In this document: piece after piece, positions 37,401-43,957 of the stretch
Layout of the letters: each line of letters starts with the position of its first letter
How positions within the stretch are numbered: the stretch's first letter is position 1
Source: Pseudomonas rhizophila
Lineage (GTDB): Bacteria; Pseudomonadota; Gammaproteobacteria; Pseudomonadales; Pseudomonadaceae
Direction: 5' to 3'
NCBI RefSeq assembly: GCF_003033885.1
Contig: NZ_CP024081.1
Location: 3,993,736-4,057,735 of the forward strand
Length of the DNA: 64,000 nucleotides
The notes under the pieces: generated by a model
The model's input: the letters and a program-made list of their open reading frames with translations, nothing else
Told to the model about the DNA's origin: nothing
Databases searched by the model: none
Program-made: the position numbers and the translations under genes

Positions 37401-38300
37401 TCAGGGTGAGCCCGAACCCCACAACCTGTTCCACAACCCAGGCAGTTGCACCGGCTCGGTGCCGTCTTTGACGGTGCGAGCCAGCGCTGCTCGCTCAAGC
37501 GCCTGACGGTCGTCATAAAATGGCTTGGTGTCGGTCTTCACCCCAGTCGCCTGGGCAGCGTCGATCAGAATCTGCAGGTACTCCCGGGCGTGTCGCGCGG
37601 TGTAGCGATTGAGATCATGAAAGGTCACCACCACCGGAATGACCCCATCAACGGCAGGTATCTGCCCGACGGCGATACGTTCACGCACTTCGCTGAGCTG
37701 ACGTATGAGGTTGATTCGCCGTCTCGGACTCGCCGTGATGCCCCAGACTTTGCCGTCGTTGGCACTCAGATCAGTGAGCAACATGTGCAGGCCATGGCGC
37801 CGATAGGCCTCGAAGGTGCGGGTGTCGAAGCTCCAGAACGGCGGCCTCACCAGCCTGGGAGCCGCCCCCGTGATAGCGGCAATGTCGGCGCTCCCATTGA
37901 GCAGCGACTGTTCCAGTTCATCTGGGCTGAGGAACCGGTGGTTGCTGTGCCCGGAGGTCGCGGTATGAAAGCCCAGCACATGCCCTTCCTGCTGTTCACG
38001 ACGCATCACCGAACGCCCGATATCACTGCCACCGGCCCGCGACGCTCGAGTCTGCACAAAAAATACCGCCTTGATCCCCGGCTGCACCGGGTTTTGCGCC
38101 AGGGCATCGAGCACGCCCATGCTCGGGTTCCAGAAAGATGATGCGCTGGGCCCGTCATCGAACGTCAGCAGAAAGCGGATCGGCGGCTGCGTGCGAAGGC
38201 GCTGTTCGGTTTGCGCAGTCAGCTCGATAGGAGCGCCAATGCATCCCAGCAAAGCGCTGGCAAGGGCTACGAGAGACAACACCCTGGCGAAGATTTTCAT
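37401..38300 (-). CDS. Polysaccharide deacetylase family lipoprotein
   Basis: This 299-residue protein has a lipobox (SALLGC, Cys at about 19) after a basic n-region, so it is membrane-anchored on the periplasmic side. The NodB-like fold shows FLLTFDDGPS (catalytic base and metal Asp), HTATSGHSNH (metal His pair) and RPPFWSFDTRTFE. It would de-N-acetylate an envelope polysaccharide or peptidoglycan; the substrate is not known. The ATG at 38300 is chosen because it gives the lipoprotein signal; the longer frame lacks one. Confidence 0.9.
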   Translation of the reverse strand: MKIFARVLSLVALASALLGCIGAPIELTAQTEQRLRTQPPIRFLLTFDDGPSASSFWNPSMGVLDALAQNPVQPGIKAVFFVQTRASRAGGSDIGRSVMRREQQEGHVLGFHTATSGHSNHRFLSPDELEQSLLNGSADIAAITGAAPRLVRPPFWSFDTRTFEAYRRHGLHMLLTDLSANDGKVWGITASPRRRINLIRQLSEVRERIAVGQIPAVDGVIPVVVTFHDLNRYTARHAREYLQILIDAAQATGVKTDTKPFYDDRQALERAALARTVKDGTEPVQLPGLWNRLWGSGSP

Positions 38301-38500
38301 TGTGTGCCTTTTATGGTGATCGCACTGACTCGCCTTCGATCCATGGCCCTTGGTGCCCAAGCCCAGCTTGGAGAAGGTTAACCGGGTTTGGTTCCCGGCC
38401 GCGAGCCTCGCCGCGCCCCCGATTTTGACCGTCTGGAGATCCGATGGAATTTTCCGCCCGCCTCTGCATCCATCCGTATAGAACTAATTAGGGAGGATTT

Positions 38501-38755
38501 ATGGGCGGGCCATCGCTTTACATCATCGACTACATGCTCCATGGCGAGCCCAAGTCATTCATCATTCGTGCAGAAGTGATGAACAATTCCGAAGCCTGGC
38601 ATTGGGCCAGTTGCGACGCGGGTGTCGGGCGCATCCCCAAATTCGGAAGGGAAAAGGTTAAGCGGGTGTCAAAACCACTGGCAGAAAAATACGGTATTAC
38701 CGACGTGCGCTGGCGAGCCAGTGTCGCGCCGGCCTGGGTAAAAGAGTCAGGCTGA
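38501..38755 (+). CDS. Small hypothetical protein (84 aa)
   Basis: The ATG follows GGGAGGATTT, a strong ribosome site. The protein (starting MGGPSLYIIDYMLHGEPKSF) has alternating strand-like and helical segments (FIIRAEVMNNSEAWHWASCD, KVKRVSKPLAEKYGITDVRW) and no signal peptide. It resembles small conserved Pseudomonas proteins of unknown function. It stands alone between the deacetylase and a second small gene. Confidence 0.72.
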   Translation: MGGPSLYIIDYMLHGEPKSFIIRAEVMNNSEAWHWASCDAGVGRIPKFGREKVKRVSKPLAEKYGITDVRWRASVAPAWVKESG

Positions 38756-38904
38756 GTCCGCAACCCCTCTTTGGCGCACCGGCCGTCCGGCCGTGCGCCG
38801 TTTTCTTCGCCAGACCCGAAATAACTCAACTACGCTTAATTATCGGTACAACCCGCTGCTGGCGGGTTTTGTGCTGCCCTATACACACTCAATGGAGGTG
38901 CGAC

Positions 38905-39135
38905 ATGTCTGAAAAAGAGTCCATCACCACCGTGCTCACCTTGCTGGAATCGCGTCAGGCGCGATTGGCGGCAGCCTGCAAAGAAATCGCTGACTGGGTC
39001 GACCATCAGGGCGGGCACCCTACCGCCGTGCGCATCCGGGATCGTCTCAATGACATCGAAAAAGACGCCCCCTCTATCCAGAGCGCGCTGACGTCCCTCA
39101 AGCCCGCCGAGCGACCATTGCCCAAGTTCCGCTAA
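38905..39135 (+). CDS. Small WVDxQG-type hypothetical protein (76 aa)
   Basis: This helical, hydrophilic 76-residue protein begins MSEKESITTVLTLLESRQ and contains EIADWVDHQGGHPTAVRIRD. GGAGGTGCGAC precedes the ATG at 38905. A clearly similar protein is encoded at 41248-41457, just inside the prophage. The shared pattern is a leading helix, WVDxQG, then VR and L residues at matching spacing. Function unknown. Confidence 0.72.
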   Translation: MSEKESITTVLTLLESRQARLAAACKEIADWVDHQGGHPTAVRIRDRLNDIEKDAPSIQSALTSLKPAERPLPKFR

Positions 39136-39256
39136 CGCATTGCGCTGCACAGATTCTTCCCCACGCTCTACCGGTTGGAAAACCGATGGAACGCGGGCGT
39201 TCTTTGCGCCTCGATATGGATATGTATCGGAGCAAAGCCGCTAGAGGGAGAACACC

Positions 39257-39682
39257 ATGTACGCCAGAATCCTGCTGTTGATCGCCTGTGCCTGCCCTGC
39301 CGTCGCCATGGCGCAAGGCTGCGATGTAATCACTCGGTCCCAGAGCCAGGCGATACCGAAGATCGAAACCCATAGTTGTTACGAATACAAAGGCGTGCCA
39401 GCCGAGGCGATTGGCTGGTCGTGCAGCAACGAAAGCAAAGGTGCACTGAGCACTGAAAAGAACCAGGTCGAACGTTGCGCCCAAGGCTATGTAGCGACGT
39501 GCCAGGCCCGGCTGACTCAGGAATCCCTGGCCAATCCGCACTCAACCAGCAAGGACCGTGGCGGCGAGTCAGCCAACATCCCTGACGATGCGCAAGTCAC
39601 CCGGTACTACTACAACACCGAGCAACTGGCGCAAGCACAGAAAGATTGCGAAACCACCGGTGGGCGCTGGAAAAACCAATGA
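39257..39682 (+). CDS. Hypothetical secreted Cys-rich protein (141 aa)
   Basis: The signal peptide MYARILLLIACACPAVAMA is probably cleaved after AMA-Q, giving a mature protein with paired Cys residues (GCDVI, HSCYEYKG, WSCSNE, ERCAQ, TCQARL, KDCETTGG) likely to form disulphides in the periplasm. AGGGAGAACACC precedes the ATG. I do not recognise a family. It converges with the next gene. Confidence 0.7.
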   Translation: MYARILLLIACACPAVAMAQGCDVITRSQSQAIPKIETHSCYEYKGVPAEAIGWSCSNESKGALSTEKNQVERCAQGYVATCQARLTQESLANPHSTSKDRGGESANIPDDAQVTRYYYNTEQLAQAQKDCETTGGRWKNQ

Positions 39683-39689
39683 AGGGTCC

Positions 39690-39917
39690 CTAACCTTTGC
39701 TGTGCTCTGGCGACGACGGGCCTTCCTTCACACCGCGAGGGCCGGCAACGCCCCAGATGACCAGGCCCACCACAGGCAAGATGATCAACACCAGCGCCCA
39801 TCCCGCCTTGGTCCCGACAGTCTTGTCACTGCGAAAGACACTGATGATCGCCCACAGATCCACAAGCAGCAAAAGCACCACAACGCCGATCCAGAAATAG
39901 CTGGCTAGTTCAGACAT
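39690..39917 (-). CDS. Small two-TM protein, PLD-nuclease N-terminal-like
   Basis: This 75-residue protein has two hydrophobic helices (FWIGVVVLLLLVDLWAIISV, AGWALVLIILPVVGLVIWGV) separated by FRSDKTVGTK. This is the pattern of the small PLDc_N membrane module (ILPVVGLVIWGVAGPRG) found alone or ahead of cardiolipin synthases. AGAGGATTGGACC precedes the ATG. Its likely place is the inner membrane; the role is unknown. Confidence 0.78.
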   Translation of the reverse strand: MSELASYFWIGVVVLLLLVDLWAIISVFRSDKTVGTKAGWALVLIILPVVGLVIWGVAGPRGVKEGPSSPEHSKG

Positions 39918-40009
39918 GGTCCAATCCTCTTAAGGTCTATGGTTTAGGCACACCCCCTGACGGTCCGTTCAAAGAATCTGCCATCGCGTCCCCCCGCCCG
40001 AACTTGCGT

Positions 40010-40195
40010 CTATCCACGCTCATTCAGATAGGCGACCCACCGTTCATAAGCGTCATGCTGGCGTTGGACGGCCTGCTCCCAAATCACCCCGCTCGTTTGA
40101 TGTGCGTCGACGAGCGCCATCATTTCTGAGGTGGCCGCGTCCAGTTCCACGAGAAGCTCGTGGGATTTGATTTTGAAGTCTTCAACCGTGGTCAT
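40010..40195 (-). CDS. Small hypothetical helical protein (61 aa)
   Basis: A short frame starting MTTVEDFKIKSHELLVELDA with GGAAGTGAGAAGAC ahead of the ATG. Predicted helical throughout, including AVQRQHDAYERWVAYLNE. No family recognised. Coding status rests on the ribosome site and the protein-like composition. Confidence 0.55.
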   Translation of the reverse strand: MTTVEDFKIKSHELLVELDAATSEMMALVDAHQTSGVIWEQAVQRQHDAYERWVAYLNERG

Positions 40196-40465
40196 GTCTT
40201 CTCACTTCCCCTCTACCCGAGGTTGGCTATCCACCCAACATGGATACGTTTTTTCCAAGCTGATTCAGTCGAGGCGATGATCGGTTTAATGCCCAGTCCT
40301 GACAGATAGCGAGTGCAGGCTTGAAATGAAGTTCAGTCTTTCGCCGATTGCCGCGGTCGTACAGAGAGGCCCCGGTAAAAACTGTAGTGGACAGTCCGTA
40401 TGACATCGGGCTCAAATATTGCAGTTATATTTCAATTTAATGACAGTCACGGATTGAGCAAGGCC

Positions 40466-40828
40466 ATGAAAATTCGAGCGACCGTCATCTGCGAGGAAGA
40501 TCGCCACATCTTGCTCGTGCGCAAGGCCAACAGCCGCTGGACATTGCCTGGTGGAACCGTTGAGCGCGGCGAAACCCATGCTGGGGCGGCACTACGCGAG
40601 TTGGCAGAAGAGACCGGGCTGGACGCGCACAACCTGCTTTATCTGATGCGCATCAGCGACGGTGAAACCGAACACCACGTGTTCGAAGCCGCGGTCACCG
40701 ATTCAAAGACCGCCCGGCCACAGAATGAAATCAGCGACTGCCTCTGGCATCCGCTGGACGCTATCGCGCAACTGCAAATGAAAAAGGGCACCCGGGAGAT
40801 TCTCGAGGCATTTCGGCGCAGGTTGTGA
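40466..40828 (+). CDS. Nudix hydrolase
   Basis: This 120-residue protein has the Nudix box GGTVERGETHAGAALREL followed by AEETGL, that is G-x5-E-x7-RELxEExGL, intact. It hydrolyses a nucleoside-diphosphate-linked compound with Mg; the substrate is unknown. The ATG at 40466 with upstream GAGCAAGG gives the usual start just before the first strand (KIRATVICEEDRHILLVRK). It is the last host gene before the prophage attachment site. Confidence 0.88.
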   Translation: MKIRATVICEEDRHILLVRKANSRWTLPGGTVERGETHAGAALRELAEETGLDAHNLLYLMRISDGETEHHVFEAAVTDSKTARPQNEISDCLWHPLDAIAQLQMKKGTREILEAFRRRL

Positions 40829-40868
40829 GCGCAGCTTGGATAAGGTGGTTTGACGGAGCAGAAACAAA

Positions 40869-40904
40869 CAAGGGTTTGCATTAGCTTTCGCTCGCAAACC
40901 CTTG
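40869..40904 (-). terminator. Native terminator of the tRNA-Leu gene
   Basis: CAAGGGTTTGC and GCAAACCCTTG form an 11-bp stem with a 14-base loop. Read on the minus strand it is 8 bases past the CCA end of the tRNA-Leu fragment and is followed by TTTGTTTC. It marks the left flank as original host sequence. Confidence 0.82.
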
Positions 40905-40912
40905 ATTTTAGA

Positions 40913-40970
40913 TGGTGCCCGAAGCCGGAATCGAACCGGCACGCCCTTACGAGCGGGGGATTTTAAGTCC
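40913..40970 (-). other. attL: 3' part of tRNA-Leu(UAA), prophage insertion site
   Basis: On the minus strand this reads from the anticodon loop CTTAAAA (anticodon TAA, 40963-40965) through a long variable arm, T-loop TTCGATT with 5-bp stem, the acceptor 3' strand TTCGGGC, discriminator A and CCA. The 5' half is missing: bases right of about 40970 no longer pair with the anticodon stem and form no D-arm. Integration into a tRNA leaves such a fragment at one end, and the complete tRNA is expected at the other end, right of this window. Confidence 0.88.
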
Positions 40971-41012
40971 TTAGTGGAAGTCAATCAGGCCGTGGCGTGC
41001 AATAGGTTTTCT

Positions 41013-41083
41013 GGTCCGCAATTAACCTAAAATCATTGCTATATCAGCCAATGTTTCCGCATCCCCTAAAATGATTGCGGACC
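41013..41083. promoter_or_regulatory. Repeated elements next to attL (possible integrase arm sites)
   Basis: CCTAAAATCATTGC (41026-41039) and CCTAAAATGATTGC (41065-41078) are direct repeats with one mismatch, 39 bases apart start to start. They overlap an inverted repeat GGTCCGCAAT (41013-41022) / ATTGCGGACC (41074-41083). Their place, 50-110 bases from the tRNA core on the phage side, fits tyrosine-recombinase arm sites. The rest of the 419-base gap from 40829 to 41247 holds no gene I can support. Confidence 0.55.
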
Positions 41084-41247
41084 GGAAATTACCCCCATTG
41101 CATCCCGAAACAGCCTAAATTTTATTAGCCATCTGGCCATTCCTTTATGCCGATCTTGCATAAATCCCCACCCTCCTGCGGCGTTCTGCCGACCGAACAC
41201 CCTTACCCCGAACTGCTACGCTTATTTCTCCGAAGTAGGAGTCGCCA

Positions 41248-41457
41248 ATGCAAAATCTCGACCTGCTCCCATCATTGCTTTCGAAGATCAACGAAAACCA
41301 GCGTGCCCTGGAAGCAGCCATCATGGAGCTGACCAATTGGGTAGATAGGCAAGGATCGAATCAGGTGGCCGCCAATGTGCGGGGAGCCTTGGCGACCTTG
41401 GACCTAAATGAAGAATTCATCAAAATGAGCCTGGCAGTAATGATGTCATCCGACTGA
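41248..41457 (+). CDS. Small WVDxQG-type prophage protein (69 aa)
   Basis: The ATG follows TAGGAGTCGCCA. The protein contains LLPSLLSKINENQRALEAAI and MELTNWVDRQGSNQVAANVR. It is similar along its length to the 76-residue host protein at 38905-39135. Helical and acidic, no signal peptide. It is the first gene inside the attachment site; function unknown. Confidence 0.68.
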   Translation: MQNLDLLPSLLSKINENQRALEAAIMELTNWVDRQGSNQVAANVRGALATLDLNEEFIKMSLAVMMSSD

Positions 41458-41508
41458 AAGGCCGCAGCTCGTCGCCCAGCCCTCGCCCGAATCATCGCCC
41501 CTCGATTA

Positions 41509-41524
41509 CTGTATATCCAAACAG
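41509..41524 (+). promoter_or_regulatory. LexA box upstream of the Zn-ribbon/SRAP operon
   Basis: CTGTATATCCAAACAG matches the LexA consensus CTG-N10-CAG with the conserved CTGTATAT half and ACAG end. It ends 23 bases before the ATG at 41548, where it would cover the promoter. This predicts SOS induction of the two genes that follow. Confidence 0.8.
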
Positions 41525-41547
41525 TATTCAGCAAGCGAACCCCAACC

Positions 41548-42288
41548 ATGAACTTCGAACAGGCGAAAGCGCTAAGGCTCAAGCATTGGCGAGACACCCT
41601 CGATGACCACGATTTTCGGATGCAGTCTCCGGAGAGACATAGATCCACGCTACATGAGATATCAGCCCGACTGGTTGAAGAAGGCCTGATCGACCAGCTA
41701 GACCAGTTCGACATGGACGAGATGGCGAACGCTGCCTATTGGCTGGCCGTGGAGGAGTTGCAGGCATGTCCGATCCTCTACCGTCCGTCCTACGGCTATG
41801 ACGTGGTGCCGAAAGGCGGCGGCCCTAGGTTTGGGAAAGTCTTTCATTCCATTTTGACGCTCGACAACAACCGGGGAAGCAAACTTCAACCCTATGACGG
41901 CAAGGTATGCCGGGATGGGACGGGCTTAATGCTGAAGTTCAGCTACGCCAATACCACTGGTCGCATCGATGGGCTGACCCTTACCCTGGATGACGGTCGG
42001 CAATTCGATCTGGTTGCGACAGAACGGATGGTCGAGGGCGTGGTGTACCCGGTCACACAGGACCCAGATGTGTACCGCTGGATGCTAGATGTGGTCCAGG
42101 TGGCTATGGAGAACAAGCACTTTTCAATTATGGAAAAGGTCAGGCCGTTTTTTGAGATGGCAAAGTTCCTTCCGTGCTCGGCATGCCAGGACCACTTTGG
42201 TAAGCGGGACGACTGTGCGGCTTGCGGTGGACTCGGCTTCACGCCGAAGCCTGAACCGCCCAGCTACACTCTAAAGCCGGAGGAATGA
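41548..42288 (+). CDS. Prophage protein with C-terminal zinc ribbon, SOS-controlled, function unknown
   Basis: This 246-residue protein begins MNFEQAKALRLKHWRDTLDD. A helical N-terminus (about 1-75) is followed by a beta-rich middle and a C-terminal four-Cys site: C210-x2-C213-x9-C223-x2-C226 in PCSACQDHFG and CAACGGLGF, of the DnaJ/rubredoxin knuckle type. I do not recognise a family. It overlaps the SRAP gene start region and is preceded by a LexA box, so it is likely co-made with SRAP during DNA damage. The ribosome site is weak. Confidence 0.75.
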   Translation: MNFEQAKALRLKHWRDTLDDHDFRMQSPERHRSTLHEISARLVEEGLIDQLDQFDMDEMANAAYWLAVEELQACPILYRPSYGYDVVPKGGGPRFGKVFHSILTLDNNRGSKLQPYDGKVCRDGTGLMLKFSYANTTGRIDGLTLTLDDGRQFDLVATERMVEGVVYPVTQDPDVYRWMLDVVQVAMENKHFSIMEKVRPFFEMAKFLPCSACQDHFGKRDDCAACGGLGFTPKPEPPSYTLKPEE

Positions 42289-42290
42289 AC

Positions 42291-42983
42291 ATGTGCGGAC
42301 GACTCTCCCAGTACACGGGCATTCACGACTTCGTGGCGGCACTGAGCATGCCGAACGCGGTGGTGAACGCAGTCGGTGACCAGCCGCTGGAACGGTATAA
42401 CGGCGCACCGTCGCAACAGCTCGCTCTATTCCACCAGGAAGGCGACATCCTGCATGCCGACCTGGTCCGCTGGGGTTGGCGACCACACTGGGCCAAGGAC
42501 CGCGCCGCACCAATCAATGCCCGGGTCGAGAAAGTCGCCCACGGCCCCTTCTACCGGGCGATCTGGCCGAACCGCGCTATCACGCCGATCAATAACTGGT
42601 TCGAGTGGGTCGATGAGGGTGGGCCGAAGAAACAGCCCTACCTGATCCGCAGGCGGGATCATGCCCCCATATTCTGCGCGGCCATCGGCCAGTACCCCAC
42701 CGGTGACCATGAGCCAGATGAGCACGACGGCTTCGTGATCATCACCGCCGACAGCCAGGGCGGTATGGTCGACATCCATGATCGGCGACCGGTTGTGCTG
42801 GACGCAGACCTTGCCCGGGAATGGCTCGACCCGGCCACGCCCAAGGAGCGGGCTGAGCAAATTGTCTTGCAGCAGGGTGAGCCGGCCGAGGCCTTCGAGT
42901 GGTTCAAGGTGGACCGCGCCGTGGGCAACGTGCGCAACCAGGGCCCTGAACTGATCCGCCCTATCGCTGATTCACTTCCCTGA
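42291..42983 (+). CDS. SOS response-associated peptidase (SRAP/YedK/HMCES family)
   Basis: This 230-residue protein shields abasic sites in single-stranded DNA by forming a covalent link through Cys2. Key residues are present: C2 (MCGR), N76 (APINARVE), E105 (NNWFEWVD) and H163 (DIHDRRPVVL). The ATG at 42291 rather than 42285 is chosen because the catalytic Cys must follow the initiator Met; the 42285 ATG would overlap the preceding stop by ATGA. It shares a LexA-box operon with the Zn-ribbon gene. Its 3' end overlaps the end of Rz by 23 bases on the opposite strand. Confidence 0.93.
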   Translation: MCGRLSQYTGIHDFVAALSMPNAVVNAVGDQPLERYNGAPSQQLALFHQEGDILHADLVRWGWRPHWAKDRAAPINARVEKVAHGPFYRAIWPNRAITPINNWFEWVDEGGPKKQPYLIRRRDHAPIFCAAIGQYPTGDHEPDEHDGFVIITADSQGGMVDIHDRRPVVLDADLAREWLDPATPKERAEQIVLQQGEPAEAFEWFKVDRAVGNVRNQGPELIRPIADSLP

Positions 42984-43476
42984 CATACGCCTGGCAGGCT
43001 GCCAGGGCAATCAACCCCCGGTCGCCGGCGTCGGTGATGGCGATAATTCTTTGAGCATGCGCTGGGTCAAGTTGGGCTCGACGGGCTCCATGAACCATGC
43101 CGACGGCGCCGGCGGTGGCAGGCACTCCGTTGCAACTGGCTGGATCCTCGGCAAGGAGGACTGACAGCCGCAAATCAGCAGTGGCAAGGCGATCGCGCAG
43201 GCGAGTCTGGTTCGTTTGAGCATCGCTCAGTTCCTTGTGGTGGGTTTGGTCGTTGGCGGTCAGCCGCTGTTCCAGGGCTAGACGCTTGCCCTGCTCCGCC
43301 TGAACCTGGGCTGAGGCCGCGCTGCCGATTTTGTCCAGGTCGGATTGATGCAGGCCGGCCTGCTCCGCCAGTTTCATCCCGTAGCGCCAGTCCTGAACCT
43401 TCCATGTCGCGCTCATGGCCAGGATCATCGCCACCGCCACACCGGCGATCAGCAGCTTCAGCGTGGCGGGATTCAT
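42961..43476 (-). CDS. Lysis protein Rz (inner-membrane spanin)
   Basis: This 171-residue protein has an N-terminal TM anchor (LKLLIAGVAVAMILAMSATW, about 6-25) and a long periplasmic coiled coil (EQGKRLALEQRLTANDQTHH) that is usual for i-spanins. With Rz1 it fuses the inner and outer membranes in the last lysis step. The ATG at 43476 overlaps the endolysin stop by 4 bases. The Rz1 gene is wholly inside it in another frame. Confidence 0.85.
   Translation of the reverse strand: MNPATLKLLIAGVAVAMILAMSATWKVQDWRYGMKLAEQAGLHQSDLDKIGSAASAQVQAEQGKRLALEQRLTANDQTHHKELSDAQTNQTRLRDRLATADLRLSVLLAEDPASCNGVPATAGAVGMVHGARRAQLDPAHAQRIIAITDAGDRGLIALAACQAYVREVNQR
43011..43223 (-). CDS. Rz1-like outer-membrane lipoprotein spanin, nested in Rz
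   Basis: This 70-residue protein in a different frame, entirely inside Rz, has a lipoprotein signal (LACAIALPLLICGC, lipid Cys at about 19), a short proline-rich mature part (CLPPPAPSAW, SPSPTPATGG) and no other Cys-rich domain. This nested, Pro-rich lipoprotein is the hallmark of Rz1. Embedding in the Rz frame matches the lambda arrangement. Confidence 0.85.
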   Translation of the reverse strand: MLKRTRLACAIALPLLICGCQSSLPRIQPVATECLPPPAPSAWFMEPVEPNLTQRMLKELSPSPTPATGG

Positions 43477-43898
43477 GGGACGTCCTTGAAGAAGATGTGG
43501 TTGCCCAGGCGGAAGGTCTCGGTTGCGTCCTTCGCCCAGGCCGGCGGCTTCGGCATGGTAGTGGCGTAGTAGTGGGTCGCGCCTTTGGTGATGTCGGGCT
43601 CCTGGCCGGAGATCACCAGGTCCGCCGCCCGCTGGGCCTGGGCGAACTGCTTCGGCGGGATCGGCTTGGCGCCGCTGAGGTGCGGATAGTTCGCGTCGTT
43701 CTTGTTCCAGCAACTGAACTGGTACGGCTTCAGGCAGACGCCGGCATAGCCTTCACCCCACCAGGACTTGGCCTTACCATCGTTCACGCGGTTGCGGATG
43801 ACGCAGGCCACGGCCACCTGGCCAGCAAAACTCTCACCACGAGCCTCACCCCACAGCGTGCGCGCGAGGATGTCCCGATCTTTCTCGGTTGCAGTCAT
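43473..43898 (-). CDS. Endolysin: cell-wall hydrolase of the SleB type
   Basis: This 141-residue protein carries the Hydrolase_2/SleB signature: LARTLWGEARGE (catalytic Glu), VACVIRNRVND, YQFSCWN and GATHYYATTMPKPPAWA near the end. It cleaves peptidoglycan, as a lytic transglycosylase or amidase in the family. There is no signal peptide or TM, so a holin is needed for release. It is followed by Rz with an ATGA overlap, forming the lysis cassette. Confidence 0.9.
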   Translation of the reverse strand: MTATEKDRDILARTLWGEARGESFAGQVAVACVIRNRVNDGKAKSWWGEGYAGVCLKPYQFSCWNKNDANYPHLSGAKPIPPKQFAQAQRAADLVISGQEPDITKGATHYYATTMPKPPAWAKDATETFRLGNHIFFKDVP

Positions 43899-43913
43899 AA
43901 CTGTTCTCCGGGC

Positions 43914-43938
43914 AAAAAAAATCCCGCTCGATGGCGGG
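43914..43938 (-). terminator. Terminator between tail fibre and lysis genes
   Basis: On the minus strand a CCCGC-GCGGG stem is followed by eight T. It lies 20 bases after the tail-fibre stop and 16 bases before the endolysin start. Confidence 0.8.
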
Positions 43939-43957
43939 TTACTGTGTTGGGTGAGCG

